Source: Mongoliitalea lutea (lineage in GTDB: Bacteria; Bacteroidota; Bacteroidia; Cytophagales; Cyclobacteriaceae). Taken from it: a stretch of 64,000 bases of DNA. Shown piece after piece: positions 42,488-52,345 of the stretch (its first letter is position 1; every line of letters starts with the position of its first letter). The notes under the pieces were generated by a model. The model ran no database searches. It worked only from the letters and a program-made list of their open reading frames with translations, and was not told where the DNA came from. The translations under genes were made by a program, and so were the position numbers. The stretch spans positions 62,001-126,000 of the forward strand of contig NZ_BMYF01000013.1 in NCBI RefSeq assembly GCF_014652135.1, read 5' to 3'.

Positions 42488-43708
42488 ATGAAAATACTTC
42501 ACACAGCAGATTGGCACTTAGGCAAGAGACTCCAAGAGTACTCCCGATTGGAAGAACAAAAAGAAGTGCTACGGGAAATCGTGGATATTGCCGAAGCCCA
42601 AGAAGTTGACCTGGTCCTGCTGGCAGGGGATATTTTTGACAGCTTCAATCCCAATCATGAAGCTGTCGAACTGCTCTACAAAACCCTCAGAAGACTTTCC
42701 AATAATGGGAAACGCCCAATCATAGCTATTTCCGGCAATCATGATTCCACCCAATTCATAGAAGCTCCTGACCCTTTGGCGCGAGAGTTAGGAATTATCT
42801 TTTACAGTCGCTACGACAGCACCATTCCAACAGGTACTTTGGAAAGTGGGATTCAAATTACACAGAGTGAATCCAGCTTCATAGAACTCAAACTTCCCGC
42901 ATACGACTTTCCTATTCGAATTTTGCTTGCTCCTTATGCCAATGAACTTCTGCTCAAAACCTATCTAGGGGATGGGGACCGAGAAGAGGAGTTTAGGGAA
43001 TTGATGGGTAAACGTTGGACTGCTTTGGCAGATAAATACTGTGATAATAAGGGAGTCAATCTTTTGATTGGGCATTTCTTTTTTATGAAAGAAGGAGAAA
43101 AGCCCGAAGCAGAACCCGAGTCCGAACGTCCAATCCTCCATGTGGGAGGTACGCAAGCTTTGTTCACACATTTAATCCCTCCCCAGATACAGTATGTAGC
43201 CTTGGGACACTTGCACCGCTACCACGCAGTGGCAAAAGAGCCTTGCCCAATGGTGTATTCCTCTTCTCCACTCTCCTACTCCTTTAGCGAAGCCGCTCAG
43301 GAAAAGCAGGTGGTCATCATAGAGGCCATTCCGGGAAAACCAGTCCAGTACAAACCCGTTGGCCTAAGCAAAGGAAAACCGCTTTACCGTGAAACGTTTG
43401 ATTCGCTTGAATCAGCCTTGGCTTGGCTGGAGGCGAATCCTCACTGCTACGTAGAGTTAACCTATATCACGGAACAAGCCATTGATGCCTCCACCAGAAA
43501 AGCCTTGATGAAAGCTCACGAAGGCATCGTCAACTTGATTCCTCAAATCAAAAATCCCATCGGCCAAGAATCCCTCAGCCTCAAAGTAGAAGATCTGGAA
43601 AAAGATATGCTCAGCCTCTTCCAACTCTACTACAAAAGCGAAAGAGGCCTAGAACCGAATGGAGAAATTTTGGATTTATTTAAGGAAGTGATTAGTAAGG
43701 AAGAATAG
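42488..43708 (+). CDS. sbcD: Exonuclease subunit SbcD
   Basis: The 406-residue protein is the Mre11-like nuclease: HTADWHLGK (D8, H10), GDIFDSFNPN and ISGNHDS carry the two-metal site, and later IGHFFF and LGHLHRYH complete it. With SbcC it forms a complex that cuts hairpins and processes DNA ends in the cytoplasm. The length is normal. The partner gene sbcC follows after 145 bases on the same strand; the gap holds AT-rich microrepeats of GATATT but no gene. Confidence 0.95.
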   Translation: MKILHTADWHLGKRLQEYSRLEEQKEVLREIVDIAEAQEVDLVLLAGDIFDSFNPNHEAVELLYKTLRRLSNNGKRPIIAISGNHDSTQFIEAPDPLARELGIIFYSRYDSTIPTGTLESGIQITQSESSFIELKLPAYDFPIRILLAPYANELLLKTYLGDGDREEEFRELMGKRWTALADKYCDNKGVNLLIGHFFFMKEGEKPEAEPESERPILHVGGTQALFTHLIPPQIQYVALGHLHRYHAVAKEPCPMVYSSSPLSYSFSEAAQEKQVVIIEAIPGKPVQYKPVGLSKGKPLYRETFDSLESALAWLEANPHCYVELTYITEQAIDASTRKALMKAHEGIVNLIPQIKNPIGQESLSLKVEDLEKDMLSLFQLYYKSERGLEPNGEILDLFKEVISKEE

Positions 43709-43853
43709 ATATGAAAAGATATTGATGGATATTCATAGATATTAGATATTGAAGTCCAATCGATAGTTAGGACCGCTCCTCAATATCTTACTATCACAAT
43801 ATCCCAATATCAGGCAATGCATTTCAACAGATTTTTAAACTCAAGACAATAAT

Positions 43854-46800
43854 ATGATCCCTCTCAAACTAGAAATAGAAGGTTTATACTCATACAAGGA
43901 AAAACAAGTTGTGGACTTTACCCAGCTTACGGCTGCTGGATTATTTGGGATTTTTGGTGCAGTGGGTAGTGGCAAGTCTTCCATCTTGGAGGCTATCTTA
44001 TTAGCGCTCTACGGAAGTACGGAGCGTTTATCCGACAGAGGAGAGAAAAATAGCATGCTCAACCTGCAATCCGAAGCGGTCAAAATCATTTTCGAATTTC
44101 GCTCAGGAAAAAACAATGCACATACCTATCGCTCCCTTTATTCAGCCAAACGCAATCCAAAAAAATTTGAAGAAGTAAAACCTGCGGAGCATACCTTCTA
44201 CCAATGGGAAGAAGCTGTTTGGACTCCAATAGACAAAAGTGCTGAAGAGATTTTGGGAATGAAAAAGGAGCACTTCAAGCAAACTGTGATTATCCCTCAA
44301 GGGAAATTCCGGGAGTTTATCGATTTGACCCCAGGCCCTCGTGCGGACATGATGAAGGAACTCTTTGGACTTGAGCGCTTTGATTTAGCAGCGAAGACAG
44401 GAAGCTTGCTTCGGACCACCAAAGATGAAAAGATCCGATTGGAGACCCAATTGGCTGGTTTGGAGGATGTGAATGAGGCCACCTTGAGCAGTAAAAAATC
44501 CCAAGCCCAACAACTAGCTCTCGAAGTAGAACACAAGCGGGAAGCATTGAAGCTTCAAGGGCAGTTAGTAAAATCACAAGAAGGTTTACAAGGAAAATAC
44601 CATGAACTTCAGGGTTTCCTCAAAGAATGGAAGCTTTTGGAAGAAAAGAAACCTGCTATTCAGGAAAAGAAAACCATTTGGAAGGAGTTTTTAAAAGCCA
44701 AAACTTACCTTAAACCCGTTTGGGAACAGATTCAGGAAAAGAAACTGGATTTAGAGAAAGCCAAGGTCAGTGCCGAAAACTGCCGAAGATTTCGGGAAAC
44801 TTATATGCAAGAACTGCAAGAATTGGAGGAAGAAGAACAACAGCTTCGCAAAAAAGCAGAACTTAAACCCGAGCGGGAGGCCAAAATCCGGGATTTGAGA
44901 AAGGTGATTGATATCCAAGTGATCACAGAAGAGGTGAATGCAGCCAATGCCATCACTGATAAACTCCTCCCAACTATCGCCCAAGAAAAAGAGGAGCTTC
45001 AAAAGCTAACTGATCAACTGAAGGAGCTAGAGCAACAATTGGAAGAACTACCAATGGTAGATACGAATGCCCTTGCTGACTGGAAAAGTCAAGCCACAAG
45101 CTTGCAACGCATGGAGGAACAGCTTCTAAAGTTGAATGTTGAACAGCAGAAGCTTATCCAAATAATTAATAACCTAAAAGCCTCCATAGCAACGATCAAT
45201 CAACAAGTTCCTCCTTCTGAAGCTAGCTTTTTAAGCTGGATGGAAACTCAAAAAAAATCTATTCCGGCACTTGAAGCACAAAAAGAAAAACTGATCCAAA
45301 AAGCAGGTTTAGCAGCGCATATCCATTTATTACATGATGGAGAACCTTGTCCACTATGTGGTTCCTTGGAGCATCCACAAGCATTGGAAGGGGAACCATC
45401 TGAGGAAATACAAGCAATTACACAAAGCATGGAGCAGGCCCAAAAGGGGATGGAGCGAATCCGTTCACTTCAAGAGACGGTCAAACAAGAGGAAATTCGT
45501 CTGGAGGGACAGTTGCAGCAGCAGTCAAGTCTAGCAAGCAACATTCAGCAGATAAAAGAAGAACAAGCAGGCGTTTGGGAAAAGCTGAATGCCCAAGGAA
45601 TAGCATCTCTGGAAAATTTGAATCATGCTATCCAACAAGCGGAGCAAACTAGTATTTCCAAAACAGCGCTGGAAAAAAACATCAAAGCAAAGCGACAAGC
45701 CTGGGATCAGCTCCAAAAAAGAGTCATTGAGCAAGAAGAAAAGTTGCGAGCCGCCCAGCAAGCCTTGATTGCCTTACAAAGTAAGCAACAGGCTAAGCGG
45801 GAAGAGATTCAAGATATCGCTTTTTGTCAAGCATTCTTTGAAAAAACGCCTGCCAGCATTGTAGTGACCATCCAAAAAGTACAAAAAGATATCGACGAAA
45901 CAGCCTCCTTGCTGGAAGGAAAGGTGAAAGTAATCCAGGACACCAAGACCAAGCAAGCCACCAACCTTTCCAGTTTGCAGCATCAGGAGGAAGCAATCGT
46001 CGCAACAAGCTCGCGCATCGAACAGCTGGAGCAGGAATTCAAGCAACTGATGGTCACCCATGGTTTTGAAAGTGAGGAACAGTTGATTGCGCTATTCCAT
46101 CATTCCTTGGATGCAGATAAAGTCGATGCAGAAATCCGGCAATTTGAAGACAGAAGTTTGCTCGTAAATAGTAAAATCAAAGAATTAGAAGCAGAAGAAG
46201 GAGTTGTAAACTTTAGCCAAGAGGGATTTGAAAGCTTGAAACAGCAAGTTCAGGTTCACAAAGAAGCTTTTGATGCGCTTACCAAAGACTTCACCCTGCT
46301 GGATAAAGAAATTATTACCCTCGAAAAGCAATTGCAAGAAAAAACCCAGTTGCTGCAAGTCTTTTCTCAAGTTGAAAACAGAGAATCCAATCTCAAGGAG
46401 TTAGAGAAATTATTCAAGGGCAGTGGATTTGTGAAGTATGTGAGTTCCATCTACCTGAAAGAACTCTGTAACACTGCCAACATCCGCTTCATGAAGTTGA
46501 CCAAAAACAGTCTCAGTTTGGAAATTGACGACAACAATACCTTTTGGGTAGTAGATTACCTCAATGGAGGCAAAAGACGCTTGCTCAAAACCCTCTCTGG
46601 TGGACAAACCTTCCAAGCTTCATTGTGTTTGGCTTTAGCTTTGGCAGAAAAAGTAAAAGCCCTGAATCAAGCCGATCAATCCTTCTTCTTCTTAGATGAA
46701 GGTTTCGGAGCCTTAGACAAAAACTCCCTCCGCGCAGTCTTTGAAACACTAAAGTCTCTCCGCCACGAAAACCGCATCGTCGGTATCATCTCCCATGTAG

Positions 46801-46883
46801 AAGAACTCCAACAAGAGATAGGTGTTTATGCGAAGGTAGAACTGGATACAGAGAAAGGAAGTGTGGTAGGGTATTCTTACTAG
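43854..46883 (+). CDS. sbcC: Exonuclease subunit SbcC (Rad50-like SMC ATPase)
   Basis: The 1009-residue protein has the N-terminal Walker A GAVGSGKSS at about residues 36-44, long coiled-coil arms, a zinc hook CPLC (C499, C502) exactly in the middle, and at the C-terminus the ABC signature LSGGQTFQASL and Walker B FFFLDEGFGALD. It is the ATPase partner of SbcD in hairpin and DNA-end processing. Arms and hook position are symmetrical, as expected. It is last of the sbcDC pair. Confidence 0.94.
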   Translation: MIPLKLEIEGLYSYKEKQVVDFTQLTAAGLFGIFGAVGSGKSSILEAILLALYGSTERLSDRGEKNSMLNLQSEAVKIIFEFRSGKNNAHTYRSLYSAKRNPKKFEEVKPAEHTFYQWEEAVWTPIDKSAEEILGMKKEHFKQTVIIPQGKFREFIDLTPGPRADMMKELFGLERFDLAAKTGSLLRTTKDEKIRLETQLAGLEDVNEATLSSKKSQAQQLALEVEHKREALKLQGQLVKSQEGLQGKYHELQGFLKEWKLLEEKKPAIQEKKTIWKEFLKAKTYLKPVWEQIQEKKLDLEKAKVSAENCRRFRETYMQELQELEEEEQQLRKKAELKPEREAKIRDLRKVIDIQVITEEVNAANAITDKLLPTIAQEKEELQKLTDQLKELEQQLEELPMVDTNALADWKSQATSLQRMEEQLLKLNVEQQKLIQIINNLKASIATINQQVPPSEASFLSWMETQKKSIPALEAQKEKLIQKAGLAAHIHLLHDGEPCPLCGSLEHPQALEGEPSEEIQAITQSMEQAQKGMERIRSLQETVKQEEIRLEGQLQQQSSLASNIQQIKEEQAGVWEKLNAQGIASLENLNHAIQQAEQTSISKTALEKNIKAKRQAWDQLQKRVIEQEEKLRAAQQALIALQSKQQAKREEIQDIAFCQAFFEKTPASIVVTIQKVQKDIDETASLLEGKVKVIQDTKTKQATNLSSLQHQEEAIVATSSRIEQLEQEFKQLMVTHGFESEEQLIALFHHSLDADKVDAEIRQFEDRSLLVNSKIKELEAEEGVVNFSQEGFESLKQQVQVHKEAFDALTKDFTLLDKEIITLEKQLQEKTQLLQVFSQVENRESNLKELEKLFKGSGFVKYVSSIYLKELCNTANIRFMKLTKNSLSLEIDDNNTFWVVDYLNGGKRRLLKTLSGGQTFQASLCLALALAEKVKALNQADQSFFFLDEGFGALDKNSLRAVFETLKSLRHENRIVGIISHVEELQQEIGVYAKVELDTEKGSVVGYSY

Positions 46884-46893
46884 TGAAAAATGA

Positions 46894-46901
46894 TATATTT
46901 G
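46894..46901 (+). promoter_or_regulatory. Possible -7 element for the glycosyltransferase gene
   Basis: TATATTTG matches TAnnTTTG exactly and lies 22 bases before the start codon at 46923. The -33 region (TTCTTAC near 46873) is poor, so this is only a suggestion; a very short leader would result. Confidence 0.35.
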
Positions 46902-46922
46902 AATTGTGAAAATTTGATTTAG

Positions 46923-48338
46923 ATGAAACATATAAATATTAACTACTTTTACATATCATTTATCTTATTAGTTATTTGGCACTTTTTAACACTTCCAATT
47001 TCACCTTTGCCATGGTTTGATGAAGTTTACTTTGCAGACATGACCAATTCTTTATCAGTCTCAAAAAATTTAGCATTCACTCTAGCTCCACAGTTCTTTT
47101 CGGGCAATCAACTATCATACGGGCCAATCTATTTTATTTTACAATATATACCCGCCCAAGTTTTGGGACTAAACCCTACTACTTTTAGATTGTTAAATCT
47201 AATTTCAGGATTATTGATAGTATGGCTATCTCATCGTTTCTTAAAGTTTAACCCCTTAATTCTTATTTTATTTTTATTAAGCCCTTTATTCATCCAAAAT
47301 TCTCATAGTGGTCGAATGGATTTATTAAGTGTTTTATTTTGCTTGGTTGGGTATTTCCCGTTTTTTCAAGGAAAAGCACTTAATCTTAAAAGTTCAATTT
47401 GGGTTTCTTTTTGGTTTTCTATTGCCGTGCTAACAACCCCTCGGGTTGCCTTTTTATTTCCAGGGGTGTATGTATATTTTCTAAAAAATATTTCACAAAA
47501 CCCAAGAAAAAAAATTGAACTAATATTTTACAGTTTTTTACCATTTGCATGTGTAATTGGCAGTTTTCTCTCTTGGAGTTTTTTCACAACAGGTTCTTCT
47601 CTTTATGTAATTCAAGAAATCATTTCTGATTCATCTACTTCAGAACATGTCGGAGTTTCATTTATTCGAGGTCACCTTGAGGATATCCTAAGCTTACTCT
47701 TGATTATTGCATTAATTTTAAGTGTCGTAAAAAAAAATGTAACAGCAAAATTATTCGTTGCATTAGTAAATTATTTGTTTTTTTCTCTTTTTGTAAAAGA
47801 GATTGGTCCATATGGAGCTATGGTAGTACCATTTATTCTAATTGGAATAAATTCAAGTTTTCTAGAAAGCAAAATAATCAGGATTGGTGTGCTAGGCTGT
47901 ATAGCTGTTTTCTTAAGTGTTTTCTTTTTGAAAAATCTAGTCATATTTAGCTCTTATGACCAAAGAAACACCAAAGGCATCAATAACTTCGTCCAATCTT
48001 CTTTAGAGTCCAATAAAGTTGTCATTGCTCCTTTCGTATTTTATTATTCTCTGGTCAAAAATAATAACCAATTGGTTTCATTCGAAGTATCAAAACTCCC
48101 TGAAGATGAAACAGTTTTCAAAATTTTGGAGCAAAACCCTTCCTATTTACTAGTTGCTCCTAAAGACACTCTTTCTAGTATCGTAAATAAACTGATCATT
48201 GAAGGAGACTTTATTTTTTCCAAAAGTTATAGTCCCCAACAGGGATTTTCAATTTCTTCTATTCCAATCATAGGCAATAGGTTGATAGTTACAGAAGGCT
48301 ATAATGCGGTTTTATTTGAAAGAAAAGAATCAAAATAA
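46923..48338 (+). CDS. GT39-like membrane glycosyltransferase (ArnT/mannosyltransferase type)
   Basis: The 471-residue protein begins with a membrane helix and the loop PWFDEVYFADMTNSL, where the Asp-Glu pair is the catalytic motif of polyprenyl-phosphate-dependent GT-C transferases. About ten further membrane segments follow. A C-terminal soluble part of about 110 residues ends in LIVTEGYNAVLFERK. Such enzymes transfer sugars from lipid-linked donors on the outer face of the membrane. The acceptor is unknown. Base composition is noticeably more AT-rich than in sbcC, hinting at a different origin. Confidence 0.78.
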   Translation: MKHININYFYISFILLVIWHFLTLPISPLPWFDEVYFADMTNSLSVSKNLAFTLAPQFFSGNQLSYGPIYFILQYIPAQVLGLNPTTFRLLNLISGLLIVWLSHRFLKFNPLILILFLLSPLFIQNSHSGRMDLLSVLFCLVGYFPFFQGKALNLKSSIWVSFWFSIAVLTTPRVAFLFPGVYVYFLKNISQNPRKKIELIFYSFLPFACVIGSFLSWSFFTTGSSLYVIQEIISDSSTSEHVGVSFIRGHLEDILSLLLIIALILSVVKKNVTAKLFVALVNYLFFSLFVKEIGPYGAMVVPFILIGINSSFLESKIIRIGVLGCIAVFLSVFFLKNLVIFSSYDQRNTKGINNFVQSSLESNKVVIAPFVFYYSLVKNNNQLVSFEVSKLPEDETVFKILEQNPSYLLVAPKDTLSSIVNKLIIEGDFIFSKSYSPQQGFSISSIPIIGNRLIVTEGYNAVLFERKESK

Positions 48339-48470
48339 ATTTGATATCTTAGTTTATACGCCAGCTGCAGAGGAACACAAGAATACTCGGCAATTGACAC
48401 TAATTTACTGGAAAACATAACATTAACCCTCCATTTGTGGCGTTTATTCCTTTTATGACGTTCCCGTAAC

Positions 48471-48623
48471 ATAAAAAGACTCAAATTATATTGGATTACA
48501 ATCCTACCCCTACTGGTCAACAGTTGCGCCGAATCCCCATCTCCCTTAAGACAGGGTACCGCTGAGATTGTCATCAATATACCAACAAGAGGATTCTATA
48601 ATTTTTTAACTCATTTTCAGTAA
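48471..48623 (+). pseudogene. Lipoprotein-like fragment lacking a start codon
   Basis: The frame reads IKRLKLYWITILPLLVNSC, an evident lipoprotein signal with cysteine at residue 19, then a short tail ending NFLTHFQ and TAA at 48621. The expected ATG is ATA (48471-48473), and no other start codon is present downstream of an upstream TGA. It is probably the remains of a lipoprotein gene, cut short a few bases before the Uma2 gene. The rest of 48339-48632 shows nothing else. Confidence 0.3.
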
Positions 48624-48632
48624 CTTCACACA

Positions 48633-49244
48633 ATGGAGCAGGATAAAGAAATTTCAAAAACCAATGAGCCAATCAGTGAATATGGCAAATCCTCTTATGC
48701 TGATTACTTAACATGGCAGATGGAGGAAATGGTGGAATTGATCAAAGGAAAAGTATTTAAGCATGCAGCTGCTCCTAGAGTTAATCATCAAAGGGCAGTT
48801 GGCAAAATTTTTATTACACTTTCAAACTTTCTCAATTCAAGAACTTGCGAGGCGTTTGTGGCACCTTTTGATGTACGTCTTCCGGTAAAATCTAGAAAAA
48901 ATGAGGACATCGATACAGTAGTGCAGCCCGATATTTGCGTAGTATGCGACCCTTCCAAGATTGATGAATTGGGTTGTGTGGGCGCTCCAGACCTGATAGT
49001 CGAAGTTTTATCCCCTGGAAACAACCAAAAGGAATTGAAGCACAAATATGATGTCTATCAAGAAGCTGGTGTATTGGAATACTGGATTGTACAACCAGTA
49101 GAATGTACCTTGATGATATACACGCTGGTAAACGGGCAATATCAAGCTTCTAAGTTATTGACCATGGGTGACATTGCCCATTCACAAGCTGTGAAGGGAT
49201 TTGAACTGGATTTAAGCTCTGTATTTGAAAATATCAATCCATAA
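48633..49244 (+). CDS. Uma2 family endonuclease-like protein (DUF820)
   Basis: The 203-residue protein shows the restriction-endonuclease-like fold of Uma2/DUF820: WQMEEMVELIKGKVFKHAAA at the start, VQPDICVVCD (the catalytic PD), LIVEVLSPGN (E-x-L type second acid) and EYWIVQP. These proteins are abundant in cyanobacteria and found in Bacteroidota; their DNA substrate and role are mostly unknown. It follows a decayed lipoprotein fragment. Its 3' end overlaps the convergent amidohydrolase gene by 11 bases. Confidence 0.85.
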   Translation: MEQDKEISKTNEPISEYGKSSYADYLTWQMEEMVELIKGKVFKHAAAPRVNHQRAVGKIFITLSNFLNSRTCEAFVAPFDVRLPVKSRKNEDIDTVVQPDICVVCDPSKIDELGCVGAPDLIVEVLSPGNNQKELKHKYDVYQEAGVLEYWIVQPVECTLMIYTLVNGQYQASKLLTMGDIAHSQAVKGFELDLSSVFENINP

Positions 49245-50568
49245 TATACTTATACAGATTGCCATCTTTCATAATCACTTTAAATTTCTCGGTAGGATTG
49301 GCAATTATCGACAAATCCGCCAAAGGATCCCCATCTACCAAAATCACATCTGCCAAAGCTCCTACTTCTATTACCCCCAATTTGCCTGGATAAGGACTTC
49401 GCAAACCTGATAATTGAAGCAATTGAGCGTTATCATGGGTGACCATTTTCAATATTTCGGCATTGCTAAACCATTGTTGAAGTTTAAGTATATAGGCATT
49501 TTGCTGCTCATTCAATTCAGGTTCAAACAAGAAATCCGTGCCCCAAGCAATTTTTAACTTCATCTTTTTTGCCATAGGCCATAGCTTTGATTGCCCTTCA
49601 ATAACAGGCCTACGCTTTTCTAATCGAAGTTGGTCCATTTCGGGCGTACTTTCTACTAAATTTTGGGTACTCAACCAAACTCCTTTTCTTTTTACCAATC
49701 TCAAGGTCTTAGCATCCAGTAATTGCCCATGCTCCACACATTTTACCCCCGCTTTAATAGCTCTCTGCACAGCTCTGGGCGTGTAGGCATGAACCATGAC
49801 ATACGTGCCCCAATCTTCAGCTGCCTCCACAGCTGCACGCATCTCATCAAAAGTATACTGCGTCACATCTACCGGATCATAGGCAGAAGATGTCCCTCCT
49901 CCGGCCATTAACTTGATTTGACTAGCACCAAATCTTAGATTTTCCCTCACCGCAGTCAATACTTCATCCCTTCCATCTGCTATAAATGTGGCATTGAAGC
50001 GTTCGGCACGGGAAGGTTCGCCGAAGAATTTACGGGATCGCTCCTCAGGCGTTCTAAAATCTCCATGACCCGCAGTTTGGGATATCGTAGCTCCTGATGG
50101 CCACACCCGAGGACCATTGATCTTATCCGTGTCGATCCCCATCTTTAATGGGAAAATCGGACCACCGGCATCCCTGACCGAGGTAAAGCCACGCATCAAC
50201 ATTTTCTCAGCATTGACGGCTACCTTTTCCATCATCATTCCCTCTGAAAACATGGGCGACATCATTTCTCTCATAGTCAAGGCTCCAAAAGTCAGATGCA
50301 CATGCACATCTATTAATCCTGGCATCAGCGTCTTCCCATCAGCTATAATCTTCATTGCATCGGTTATATCGGTAATGGGCACAGCGCTGATACGCTCGAT
50401 TTTATTACCCACTACCAAGACATGGAGTGGGCCTGAAAGCCTATTGGACTGCCCGTCAAATACACGCACATTTTCAAAAATAGTCGCTTGCTGCACTTGA
50501 GCAAGCAAAGAAAACCAAGAAAATAGCATCATGAGCACCAAGGTTGCTCTCAAAAGATAAAAATTCAT
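49234..50568 (-). CDS. Secreted amidohydrolase family protein (imidazolonepropionase/prolidase-like)
   Basis: The start at 50568 gives 444 residues with a signal peptide (MNFYLLRATLVLMMLFSWFS then LLAQ); a start at 50598 would add ten residues. The metal-binding DVHVHLTFG, the VMVHAYTPRAVQRAIKAGVK and VEHGQLLD histidines and WGTDFLFEP identify the amidohydrolase superfamily. Secreted members often hydrolyse cyclic imides or Xaa-Pro dipeptides; the substrate here is unknown. It is convergent with Uma2 and divergent from the TspO-like gene. Confidence 0.88.
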   Translation of the reverse strand: MNFYLLRATLVLMMLFSWFSLLAQVQQATIFENVRVFDGQSNRLSGPLHVLVVGNKIERISAVPITDITDAMKIIADGKTLMPGLIDVHVHLTFGALTMREMMSPMFSEGMMMEKVAVNAEKMLMRGFTSVRDAGGPIFPLKMGIDTDKINGPRVWPSGATISQTAGHGDFRTPEERSRKFFGEPSRAERFNATFIADGRDEVLTAVRENLRFGASQIKLMAGGGTSSAYDPVDVTQYTFDEMRAAVEAAEDWGTYVMVHAYTPRAVQRAIKAGVKCVEHGQLLDAKTLRLVKRKGVWLSTQNLVESTPEMDQLRLEKRRPVIEGQSKLWPMAKKMKLKIAWGTDFLFEPELNEQQNAYILKLQQWFSNAEILKMVTHDNAQLLQLSGLRSPYPGKLGVIEVGALADVILVDGDPLADLSIIANPTEKFKVIMKDGNLYKYIMD

Positions 50569-50698
50569 AACAAAGAGTTCTATTGATTGAATACCCAATA
50601 TAGAAACTCCTGCTTAGTTTAATATAACATCCAAGTGGAATTATTCGAAACAGCTTTCAAGACATTTTTCTTATATTTCAAAAAACTATTTTAAACTT

Positions 50699-51466
50699 AT
50701 GAAAAATCAAGTTCTGCTAGTAGCCAATCTCCTAAGCTTTGGTCTCACTATTTTTATGAATTACCTCTTTTCCACTGGATTTGACGGAAGAAAAAGCGTG
50801 GGAGAAATCAGTGCAATTTACAGTGTAGACATTACACCTGCAGGATTCACATTTGCAATTTGGGGATTGATCTATCTGGGGCTAAGCATTCTTTGTATTC
50901 AGCTTATCATAGAAGCTATACGGTCCAAAGGGCAGAATATATCAGAGAAGCTAGGTGCATGGTTTATCCTAAGCAATATCTTCAATGCTGCTTGGATTTA
51001 CTTTTGGACCTCTGAAATGATTTTTGTTTCCGTACTGATCATCATTGCCTTACTCATTAGTTTAGTCACACTTACCATCCGAACTTCCTCTTTGAATACA
51101 AATCCCTTTTTTAGTCTAAACTTTTTCAGCCAAACAAGCCTGCGGATCTATACGGGTTGGGTAATTGCTGCAACAGTTCTCAATATCAGTATTTGGATAA
51201 GCACATTTAACTTATCCTTTTTAGACTACGCTGTGGTCTCCGTGGGAATTTTATTAATAGCAGCAACAATCTATGTGCTGATGGGACTCAAATTTGAAAG
51301 TATGGCTATTCCTTTGGTGGCATCATGGGCATTTTGGGGAATTGGAAACAATAGTGGGGATGTTCCTACTGTCTCACTTACAGCAAACATCATTTCAGGT
51401 GCATTCGTACCCATAAGCTTGGCTATCCTATGGAGGGCAAAAAAGAAATCAGCTCCTAACCCTTAG
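50699..51466 (+). CDS. TspO/MBR-like tryptophan-rich membrane protein
   Basis: The 255-residue protein has about eight membrane helices and the motif [17 protein letters not shown], typical of long TspO-like proteins in Bacteroidota. TspO proteins bind porphyrins or heme and cholesterol-like ligands and affect stress responses; the long type is less well studied and a transport role is not shown. It ends 4 bases before the convergent esterase gene. A partial TATATTTC box lies upstream but is not certain. Confidence 0.8.
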   Translation: MKNQVLLVANLLSFGLTIFMNYLFSTGFDGRKSVGEISAIYSVDITPAGFTFAIWGLIYLGLSILCIQLIIEAIRSKGQNISEKLGAWFILSNIFNAAWIYFWTSEMIFVSVLIIIALLISLVTLTIRTSSLNTNPFFSLNFFSQTSLRIYTGWVIAATVLNISIWISTFNLSFLDYAVVSVGILLIAATIYVLMGLKFESMAIPLVASWAFWGIGNNSGDVPTVSLTANIISGAFVPISLAILWRAKKKSAPNP

Positions 51467-51470
51467 AATC

Positions 51471-52301
51471 TCACTCCCCCATAAACTTTAAAATCTCCCG
51501 ATAGACTTTGTTAGGTGTATAAATAAACTGGACAATCATCCCTTTATGCTTTTTCCGTGGTTGAAAAATATACTTGGGATTAGGCTCAAATGACTTGTGA
51601 GCCTCCATAAAACGTTCCGTAGTAAGGGTGTTACCTGGAAGTGTACGACCACCAAGCATAATTAGCAATGGAGGGTCTTCGACATCTAGGTGGTAGATAG
51701 GCGAGGTTTCTTCCCAAACTTCAGGTGAGTCCGTAAATGGAATATTGTAGGATGTACCCGGTTCATAATTCATCTGCTCCAAAAACCACTTCATGTCCAA
51801 ACCGGCGGCATCAATCAGCACCGCGCCTTGGATAGGGTTAGATACCCCCAATTGATCAAAATACTTGTTATTTACCGCTATCAAACTGGCTAAATGTCCA
51901 CCGGCAGAATGTCCAGATACAAAAATACGATCTTTGCTTCCCCCGTATTCCTCAATGGATTCATGCATCCAATTAACTGCCTGAGCTGATGCCAAGGCCA
52001 TAGACTGCACTTGATATTCAGGACTCAAGGGATAATCCATAATGACTGTGACTACTCCTTTTTTCGCAAAACGAGTTCCTAGAAAATTATAAATCTCTTT
52101 GTCCCCAGAATCCCAACTCCCTCCATGAATGAATAATAAGACAGGTGCATCTTTCGATTTTTTAGGCTTAAACACGTTAAGTTTTTTCTCGGGAAGCGAA
52201 TCTGATGCTGTTAAGTAGGTAATGTCTTTGAAGCGCTCCACCCGCTTAAGAGAACAAGCAGATAAAGCAACAATCAGAAAAATAAGCGTGAGTTTTTGCA
52301 T
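51471..52301 (-). CDS. Alpha/beta hydrolase (esterase), lipoprotein
   Basis: The 276-residue protein has a lipoprotein signal (LIVALSAC, cysteine at about residue 16). The oxyanion motif FIHGGSWDSG, the nucleophile elbow GHSAGGHLA and the late His in RKKHKGMIVQ are those of carboxylesterase/lipase-type hydrolases (BD-FAE-like). It probably acts on ester substrates in the periplasm or on the surface. It lies 44 bases downstream of the truncated hemoglobin gene on the same strand, so both may share a transcript. Confidence 0.88.
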   Translation of the reverse strand: MQKLTLIFLIVALSACSLKRVERFKDITYLTASDSLPEKKLNVFKPKKSKDAPVLLFIHGGSWDSGDKEIYNFLGTRFAKKGVVTVIMDYPLSPEYQVQSMALASAQAVNWMHESIEEYGGSKDRIFVSGHSAGGHLASLIAVNNKYFDQLGVSNPIQGAVLIDAAGLDMKWFLEQMNYEPGTSYNIPFTDSPEVWEETSPIYHLDVEDPPLLIMLGGRTLPGNTLTTERFMEAHKSFEPNPKYIFQPRKKHKGMIVQFIYTPNKVYREILKFMGE

Positions 52302-52345
52302 CAGTTGAAATGGGTTTTCCTATCAACCCTTTTGAATGAAAATTG

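Noticed and set aside
41903-42517. Minus-strand frames of 69 and 86 codons upstream of sbcD
   Set aside because: Composition is unlike protein and no start context or family was seen.
48299-48577. Minus-strand 92-codon frame before Uma2
   Set aside because: It overlaps the end of the glycosyltransferase gene and the decayed lipoprotein frame and has no protein-like pattern.
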